Shown here one piece after another: positions 6,593 through 9,832 of a DNA stretch of 9,832 bases. Below the pieces are notes generated by a model that was given only the letters and a program-made list of their open reading frames with translations, ran no database searches and was not told where the DNA came from. This DNA comes from Spirochaetia bacterium (lineage in GTDB: Bacteria; Spirochaetota; Spirochaetia; Treponematales; Treponemataceae): contig CAAGIS010000060.1 of NCBI GenBank assembly GCA_900769985.1, forward strand, positions 1-9,832, read 5' to 3'. How positions within the stretch are numbered: the stretch's first letter is position 1; the number at the start of each line of letters is the position of its first letter. The position numbers were made by a program, and so were the translations under genes.

Positions 6593-6607
6593 ATTTTAAG
6601 TTTAATG
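6584..6607 (+). repeat. AT-rich boundary repeat, copy C
   Basis: Identical over 24 bases to 2953-2976 (begins GATTTTTAAATTTTAAG, ends TTTAATG). It includes the last codon and TAA stop of phosphoesterase 2. The match with copy B covers coding end plus intergenic DNA of unrelated genes, which argues for a shared junction sequence and not gene homology. Confidence 0.75.
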
Positions 6608-7100
6608 TAGAAAACTAATAAAAATGTTATAGTTAAAATGTCGGTTACGTCAGAGATAGCCGCTGCGGCTTTTTCATTGTCTTCAATGGAATTATGTGAC
6701 AGAGGAGTGCTGCCCTCTACCGACATGTCGTTTAATGTAGAGATGCCTGCTGCGGGGTCGGATAATCCTTATCTGGCGGTTGAGGAAATGTGGCGAATTT
6801 CAACGGCATTGCCCTATTGACGGATTCAACTGCAGTATGTTTGCAGTATGATATCGTAGGGCGTTTCAAGCAGTGTTCGCCCAGAGGTCTCTGTGCGACC
6901 TGACTGTTCACCTCAGCGACATTCATTCGCTGTTGGGCAATCAGGGCTTGATTTTATATGTAAGAATCCTTGAATGGACATCTGTGTGGGGAATAATACC
7001 CCTCTTTCATTTGTCTGTTCAAGGTTGTTCTTAGCTTCCGTGTACGTGTTGTAAGGCTCTCCTTTGCGAATGACGGAATCGGAAGTTCTTTTTAGACATT

Positions 7101-7159
7101 AAGAGATTGTGAACGAGTTAGCGTGTCATTATTAGATGTGCTGAGGTTTCCAATCTCTT
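7101..7159. repeat. Imperfect 59-base inverted repeat
   Basis: AAGAGATTG (7101-7109) is an exact inverted match to CAATCTCTT (7151-7159). Inside, AGCGTGTC pairs with GATGTGCT if three G-T pairs are allowed, leaving unpaired bulges between the two stems. It overlaps the start of the decayed region and lies 80 bases before phosphoesterase 3. Confidence 0.5.
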
Positions 7160-7161
7160 TT

Positions 7162-7207
7162 CTGCAAAAGTGCATAATTTGCATATATAGCGTCCCCACT
7201 TTTGCAG
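7162..7207. repeat. Perfect 11-bp inverted repeat in front of phosphoesterase 3
   Basis: CTGCAAAAGTG (7162-7172) and CACTTTTGCAG (7197-7207) enclose 24 bases that contain a direct repeat of TGCATA/TGCATA-like sequence. No T-run follows, so it is not a terminator. It could be an operator, a leader hairpin or a mobile-element scar, and it ends 21 bases before the ribosome binding site. Confidence 0.6.
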
Positions 7208-7227
7208 CCTCTACCGGCATTTTATTT

Positions 7228-7242
7228 GGAGACATTTATATG
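7228..7242 (+). promoter_or_regulatory. Ribosome binding site that fixes the start of phosphoesterase 3
   Basis: GGAG (7228-7231) lies eight bases before ATG 7240. The frame is open further upstream to a GTG at 7123, but that extension runs through both inverted repeats, has no ribosome binding site and is not family-like, so 7240 is preferred. Confidence 0.75.
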
Positions 7243-7893
7243 ATTACACAAATTACAGCTGATGATTTCTTTCTAGGATATTCCCCAGAGCAAATATTTC
7301 TCACAAGCGATTTACATCTGTTTCATACAAACATAATTAAATACTGTAACCGCCCGTTTGAATATACAGCAAATGGATGTTCTCAGATGAATGAGTTTAT
7401 TCTTAAAAAGTTTGATGCACTCCCAGAAAACTGTTTAATCTGGAACTTTGGCGATGTGTTTTTGAATCTGCGGCTGGAAAATGAACGAATTATGCATGAT
7501 ATTATGCGAATGAAAAAGAACCGGAAGATGTGCCTAATTCTTGGAAATCACGATTTTAGGGCACGCAAAAAGCCTTTTTCAAATTATATAGAATACTTTA
7601 AGTATCTCGGTTTTGACGAAGTTTATAAAGGACCTCTCCAGTTTGGAAATTATATTTTTTCGCATGAACCTGTTTTTATCGAAAAAGAAAGCGGTCTTAT
7701 AAACATACACGGTCATACTCACGAAAAAATGGTAACAGAAGATTATTTTTTTAGCGAGTACAACAAGTCTTTTCCCCATAAAAAAGTGAACTCAGAACAG
7801 TATAAAAATATCTGCATGGACGCAAATGATTTTCAGATTTTGAAATGGGAAGAGATTATGTCTAAACACAGAAAAAATACATATTCGTCGTAA
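7240..7893 (+). CDS. Calcineurin-like metallophosphoesterase 3
   Basis: The protein has 217 residues. Motifs of a small cytosolic calcineurin-like phosphoesterase are all present: TSDLHLFHTNI (22-32), FGDVF (70-74), GNHD (102-105), SHEP (141-144) and GHTHE (158-162). The pattern SDLH(L/F)xHxNII near the N-terminus, with Arg-Pro a few residues on, matches the short phosphoesterase group often annotated as COG4186-like. It differs from phosphoesterases 1 and 2 in length and in everything but the motifs. In this family the motifs bind two metals, and the natural substrate is usually unknown. The gene has its own ribosome binding site and hairpin-containing leader and is followed by a strong inverted repeat, so it seems to be a single-gene unit. 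Confidence 0.88.
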   Translation: MITQITADDFFLGYSPEQIFLTSDLHLFHTNIIKYCNRPFEYTANGCSQMNEFILKKFDALPENCLIWNFGDVFLNLRLENERIMHDIMRMKKNRKMCLILGNHDFRARKKPFSNYIEYFKYLGFDEVYKGPLQFGNYIFSHEPVFIEKESGLINIHGHTHEKMVTEDYFFSEYNKSFPHKKVNSEQYKNICMDANDFQILKWEEIMSKHRKNTYSS

Positions 7894-7900
7894 TGGAATC

Positions 7901-7929
7901 TTGCAAAACTTCTTTTATACCCTTATAAT
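7901..7929 (+). promoter_or_regulatory. Probable sigma-70-type promoter of the ATPase gene
   Basis: TTGCAA (7901-7906) and a perfect TATAAT (7924-7929) are 17 bases apart. The expected RNA start is at about 7936, at the end of the left arm of the inverted repeat. RNA from this promoter would therefore lack that arm and could not form the hairpin. Confidence 0.7.
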
Positions 7930-7984
7930 CTACTTAAAGTTCTTAAAAAACATAGATTAAGTAGATTATAAGGGTGTTTTTTTT
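7919..7984 (+). terminator. Perfect 19-bp inverted repeat with T8 tail, ending at the ATPase start codon
   Basis: ACCCTTATAATCTACTTAA (7919-7937) is an exact inverted match to TTAAGTAGATTATAAGGGT (7957-7975), with a 19-base loop and eight T at 7977-7984 directly before ATG 7985. In RNA coming from phosphoesterase 3 it would act as a strong terminator. Its right arm ends in AAGGG, the only plausible ribosome binding site of the ATPase, so any RNA that reads through would hide that site. The left arm contains the -10 box of the ATPase promoter. Confidence 0.85.
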
Positions 7985-9403
7985 ATGATAATAGGACGCA
8001 AAGAAGAAATTGAACTACTCCAAAAAATTGCAAAAGATGACAGGTCACATTTTGTGGCTGTTTATGGTCGACGACGTGTAGGAAAAACATTCCTTATCAG
8101 AGAGTCTTATGATTATAAATTTACATTCCAGCATGCTGGGTTGTCAGATGGAGGACTAAAAGATCAGCTCTTTGCATTTACTTCATCACTAAAAGATTCT
8201 GGATATAAGTTTAAGAGAAAGCCTGAAAACTGGCTTGAAGCATTTGAAGGCTTAAAAGATGTAATCCGCGAGTCTCAAGAAGAAAAGAAAATCATTTTTA
8301 TAGATGAACTTTCATGGATGGATACACCTAAGTGCGATTTAATGATTGCTCTTGAAAACTTCTGGAATGCCTTTGCATCTGCCCGAAAAGATGTAATTCT
8401 TATTGTGTGTGCTTCTGCTACTTCCTGGATGCTTTCTAAAGTTGTGCATAATAAAGGCGGTCTTTATAACAGACTTACAGAGCAAATTCAACTTCAAGTC
8501 TTTTCTCTTAAAGAATGTGAAGAGTTTGTAAAATCAAATGAACTTGCTTTTAATAGAATTCAAATTCTCCAATATTATATGATTTTTGGTGGCGTTCCTT
8601 TTTATTGGAGTTTTTTGAAAAAGGGGCTCAGTTTGGTTCAAAATATCGATTCCATCTTATTTGAAAAGAATGCTCCACTAAAAAAAGAATTTGAATATCT
8701 GTATGCTTCGATTTTTAAAAATCCGGAAGTCTATCTTAAAATAATAAATGCCCTTGGCACAAAAAAAATCGGTATGACCCGAGAAGAAATCATTAGAAAT
8801 ACAGATATTCCTAATTCTGGAGATTTAACCGTAAAGCTTGATGAGCTTGAAAGCTGCGGATTTATAAGAAAATACAATGCATTTGGAATGAAAACCAAAG
8901 GTTCAATTTTCCAGCTCATAGATAATTTCACTTTGTTTTATTATAAGTTTTTAGAGAACTATCCAACTGATGAACATTACTGGGCGAATCAAATTAATAA
9001 TCCAGTCTTAAATAACTGGCTAGGATTGGCTTTTGAAAGAGTCTGTCTTGAACATATAAAACAGATAAAAATAAAGCTTGGAATTTCTGGAGTTCATACA
9101 GAAGTAAATTCCTGGTCTTGCAAAAGCGATGCTGAAAAAGGAATATTTGGCTCTCAGATAGATTTACTTATAGTACGCGATGACCAGGTTATTAATTTGT
9201 GCGAAATGAAATATTCAGGAACAACATATACCTTAAAGCAGGAAGAAGATGAAAAAATCCGTAACAGAATAAGCGACCTTGCAACAGTTACAGAAACAAA
9301 GCATGCAATCTTCCCGACTTTGATTACAACGTATGGCCTAGCACAAAACGGATATTCCTCAAATATTCAGTCTGTTGTTACTTTGGATGATTTGTTTGTA
9401 TAG
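7985..9403 (+). CDS. AAA-type ATPase with DUF234-like nuclease-fold C-terminus
   Basis: This 472-residue protein starts with the family's IxGR-x-E-E signature (MIIGRKEEIELL). It has Walker A GRRRVGKT at 28-35, Walker B IIFIDE at 103-108, a sensor-like strand LIVCASATSWM near 140-150 and the FGGVPFYW motif typical of these archaeal-type ATPases. A winged-helix-like segment occupies about 255-305. The C-terminal part has the arrangement of a PD-(D/E)XK nuclease fold: E351, D393 in SQIDLLIV, and E407-x-K409 in LCEMKYS. Members are common accessory genes with undefined roles; ATP binding is expected, nuclease activity is an inference from the intact D-ExK set. No classic ribosome binding site precedes it except AAGGG in the hairpin arm. 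The stop is five bases from a 14-bp copy of a tRNA attachment-like core. The gene appears intact. Confidence 0.9.
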   Translation: MIIGRKEEIELLQKIAKDDRSHFVAVYGRRRVGKTFLIRESYDYKFTFQHAGLSDGGLKDQLFAFTSSLKDSGYKFKRKPENWLEAFEGLKDVIRESQEEKKIIFIDELSWMDTPKCDLMIALENFWNAFASARKDVILIVCASATSWMLSKVVHNKGGLYNRLTEQIQLQVFSLKECEEFVKSNELAFNRIQILQYYMIFGGVPFYWSFLKKGLSLVQNIDSILFEKNAPLKKEFEYLYASIFKNPEVYLKIINALGTKKIGMTREEIIRNTDIPNSGDLTVKLDELESCGFIRKYNAFGMKTKGSIFQLIDNFTLFYYKFLENYPTDEHYWANQINNPVLNNWLGLAFERVCLEHIKQIKIKLGISGVHTEVNSWSCKSDAEKGIFGSQIDLLIVRDDQVINLCEMKYSGTTYTLKQEEDEKIRNRISDLATVTETKHAIFPTLITTYGLAQNGYSSNIQSVVTLDDLFV

Positions 9404-9407
9404 TTTT

Positions 9408-9421
9408 TAACCCGGAGGCCG
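9408..9421. repeat. 14-bp copy of the tRNA-Met core (possible secondary att site)
   Basis: TAACCCGGAGGCCG is repeated exactly at 9670-9683 inside the tRNA-Met fragment. Here the tRNA context is absent on both sides (TTTT before, CAGCTAC after). It begins four bases after the ATPase stop. Confidence 0.7.
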
Positions 9422-9429
9422 CAGCTACT

Positions 9430-9518
9430 TTTTACGTAAAACTCTTAAAAATGACAAATTTTTGTCCGTAGGGTAATATTCCCGACGGACATTTTTTTTA
9501 CGTAAGAATTTTACGTAA
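9430..9518. repeat. Three copies of TTTTACGTAA around the terminator
   Basis: TTTTACGTAA occurs at 9430-9439, 9496-9505 and 9509-9518. Each contains the 8-bp palindrome TTACGTAA. Two copies are spaced 13 bases apart, the third 66 bases upstream. Three sites for a dimeric protein next to an attachment-like core suggest integrase arm or accessory-factor sites, or operators. Function is not shown. Confidence 0.65.
9463..9499 (+). terminator. Rho-independent terminator after the ATPase gene
   Basis: TGTCCGT (9463-9469) pairs with ACGGACA (9485-9491), extended by GGG (9471-9473) with CCC (9481-9483), followed by eight T (9492-9499). It is a strong, classic terminator about 60 bases after the ATPase stop. 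Confidence 0.85.
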
Positions 9519-9615
9519 TTTGTGTTTTTTTCTAGCTTTTATAAGCTTTAGTAGACTTGATTTCAAAATTTTATAGTGGTATAAATAACTATCAGACATT
9601 GAAATAAACACTAGT

Positions 9616-9641
9616 GAAGCTAATTAAAGTCTATTAGCTTC
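9616..9641. repeat. 9-bp inverted repeat beside the att-like core
   Basis: GAAGCTAAT (9616-9624) and ATTAGCTTC (9633-9641) form a perfect 9-bp stem with an 8-base loop. It is followed immediately by GGGCA (9642-9646), which can pair with TGCCC (9661-9665) across a C-rich loop. The second stem touches the tRNA fragment. No T-run follows, so this is not an ordinary terminator. Confidence 0.6.
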
Positions 9642-9665
9642 GGGCAGGCCGCCCCCCAAGTGCCC

Positions 9666-9707
9666 CTCATAACCCGGAGGCCGTAGGTTCGAGTCCTACC
9701 CTCGCTA
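9666..9707 (+). tRNA. 3' fragment of tRNA-Met (CAT anticodon), displaced by integration
   Basis: From 9666 the sequence reads as the 3' half of a tRNA: anticodon loop CTCATAA with CAT at 9668-9670, 3' anticodon stem CCCGG, variable loop, T-arm GTAGG-TTCGAGT-CCTAC (9683-9699), acceptor strand CCTCGCT (9700-9706) and discriminator A9707. CCA is not encoded. The CTCATAACCCGGAGG block is characteristic of tRNA-Met, probably the initiator type. The bases before 9666 (TGCCC) do not pair with the anticodon stem, and no D-arm or AGCGAGG 5' acceptor strand is found upstream. The gene is therefore a 3' half, as left at one end of an element integrated into a tRNA gene. It is not a functional tRNA as it stands. 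Confidence 0.8.
9670..9683. repeat. 14-bp core repeat within the tRNA fragment (probable att core)
   Basis: TAACCCGGAGGCCG, the exact partner of 9408-9421. It covers the 3' side of the anticodon arm and the variable loop, a usual crossover zone for integrases that target tRNA genes. Confidence 0.7.
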
Positions 9708-9711
9708 TAAC

Positions 9712-9745
9712 GAACTTCAGTGTATTGCTGAAGTTCTTTTTATTT
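9712..9745 (+). terminator. Terminator of the tRNA-Met gene
   Basis: GAACTTCAG (9712-9720) and CTGAAGTTC (9728-9736) form a perfect 9-bp stem with a 7-base loop, followed by TTTTATTTT. It sits four bases after the tRNA fragment, so the DNA right of the junction looks like the native downstream context of the tRNA gene. Confidence 0.85.
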
Positions 9746-9762
9746 TAAATGAATAAATTTAT

Positions 9763-9777
9763 AGGGTAGGACTCGAA
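9763..9777 (-). repeat. Inverted copy of the tRNA 3' end
   Basis: AGGGTAGGACTCGAA is the exact reverse complement of 9688-9702 in the tRNA T-arm and acceptor. Allowing loss of GCGA, the match extends further left (TATA before AGGG). The similarity stops at 9778, where a GAAGC-type short repeat begins. It faces the real tRNA end across the terminator. Confidence 0.65.
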
Positions 9778-9810
9778 GCGAAGCGAACGCCGACCGAATA
9801 GGGAGGAAAA

Positions 9811-9828
9811 GGCGGCAGGGATGCCGCC
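9811..9828. repeat. GC-rich hairpin at the window end
   Basis: GGCGGCA (9811-9817) and TGCCGCC (9822-9828) form a perfect 7-bp stem with a GGGA loop. It lies in a GC-rich purine-heavy tail. The window ends four bases later, so a T-run or gene context cannot be judged. Confidence 0.5.
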
Positions 9829-9832
9829 GGCA

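Larger units (their letters stand above)
6589..7220 (-). pseudogene. GC-richer stretch of decayed minus-strand coding sequence, unrecognised
   Basis: About 630 bases with clearly higher G+C than the flanks and no intact gene. On the minus strand several protein-like pieces follow one another in different frames. First comes a 42-codon frame 7220-7092 (MPVEAAKVGTLYMQIMHFC...). Next is ATG 7099 (MSKKN), overlapping its stop and after a one-base shift continuing as IRKGEPYNTYTEAKNNLEQ and NERGVLFPTQMSIQ (to about 6975). Then come QALIAQQRMNVAEVNSQVAQ (from 6950) and LLETPYDIILQ (about 6875-6840). Last is GLSDPAAGISTLNDMSVEG through DNEKAAAAISDVTDIL (6768 to the TAA at 6589-6591). This order suggests one or two genes broken by several frameshifts. 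The overlapping stop/start is phage-like, but no family could be named. Plus-strand frames here look like shadows. Confidence 0.5.

Noticed and set aside
6638..6820. Plus-strand 60-codon frame with a protein-like composition (MSVTSEIAAAAFSLSSMELC)
   Set aside because: No ribosome binding site, and the opposite strand gives a more convincing chain of protein-like segments, so it is treated as a shadow of the decayed block.
6884..6950. Integron attC-like core GTTGGGC near 6931 and group II intron-like GTGCGAC near 6892
   Set aside because: No matching GCCCAAC inverse core or integron-style fold was found, no reverse transcriptase frame or domain V is present, and both strings lie in decayed coding sequence.
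7123..7239. Longer start for phosphoesterase 3 (GTG 7123)
   Set aside because: The extension passes through two inverted repeats without a ribosome binding site, while ATG 7240 has GGAG at a proper distance.
1..9832. CRISPR array or rRNA genes
   Set aside because: No regularly spaced repeats with spacers and no rRNA-like conserved blocks were seen on either strand.

Overview
The window is an AT-rich bacterial accessory region, estimated by eye at about one third G+C. The gene repertoire (calcineurin-like phosphoesterases, a DUF234-type AAA ATPase, IS3-type transposase, double-XRE protein, tRNA without an encoded CCA) would fit a host-associated spirochaete of the Treponema type. That assignment rests on general resemblance only and is weak; a low-GC Firmicute cannot be excluded. 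The right edge looks like the end of an island integrated in a tRNA-Met gene.

Layout. 1-255: end of an IS3-family insertion sequence (5' part of orfA, minus strand). It abuts the last codons of a truncated plus-strand gene that ends in a clean terminator. 587-921: a small minus-strand gene with an excellent ribosome binding site, broken by one base at a run of nine T. About 1009-1137: a decayed piece of a metallophosphoesterase gene, clearly related to the intact gene at 3092. 1193-2008 (minus) and 2169-2954 (plus): a divergent pair, a protein with two XRE-like helix-turn-helix segments and an unrecognised 261-residue protein. 3092-4063: phosphoesterase 1. 4248-5681: a four-helix membrane protein built from two copies of one domain. 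5765-6592: phosphoesterase 2. About 6589-7220: a richer-GC stretch of broken minus-strand reading frames. 7240-7893: phosphoesterase 3. 7985-9403: AAA ATPase with a PD-(D/E)XK-like C-terminus. 9404-9832: a terminator, repeated 8-bp palindromes, hairpins, a duplicated 14-bp tRNA core, a 3' tRNA-Met fragment with its terminator, and an inverted copy of the tRNA end.

How it fits together. The genes look like independent units, each with its own leader or terminator, rather than one operon. Three distinct phosphoesterases plus a relic of a fourth lie close together, with an XRE regulator, a duplicated-domain membrane protein and a nuclease-like ATPase. This is the composition of a mobile or defence-type island, but no known defence system can be named from it. 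A 23-24 nt AT-rich motif recurs at three gene boundaries and may mark module joints. The ATPase is preceded by a perfect 19-bp inverted repeat. Its left arm contains a promoter -10 box and its right arm the ribosome binding site, an arrangement that would block expression from read-through RNA while allowing expression from its own promoter.
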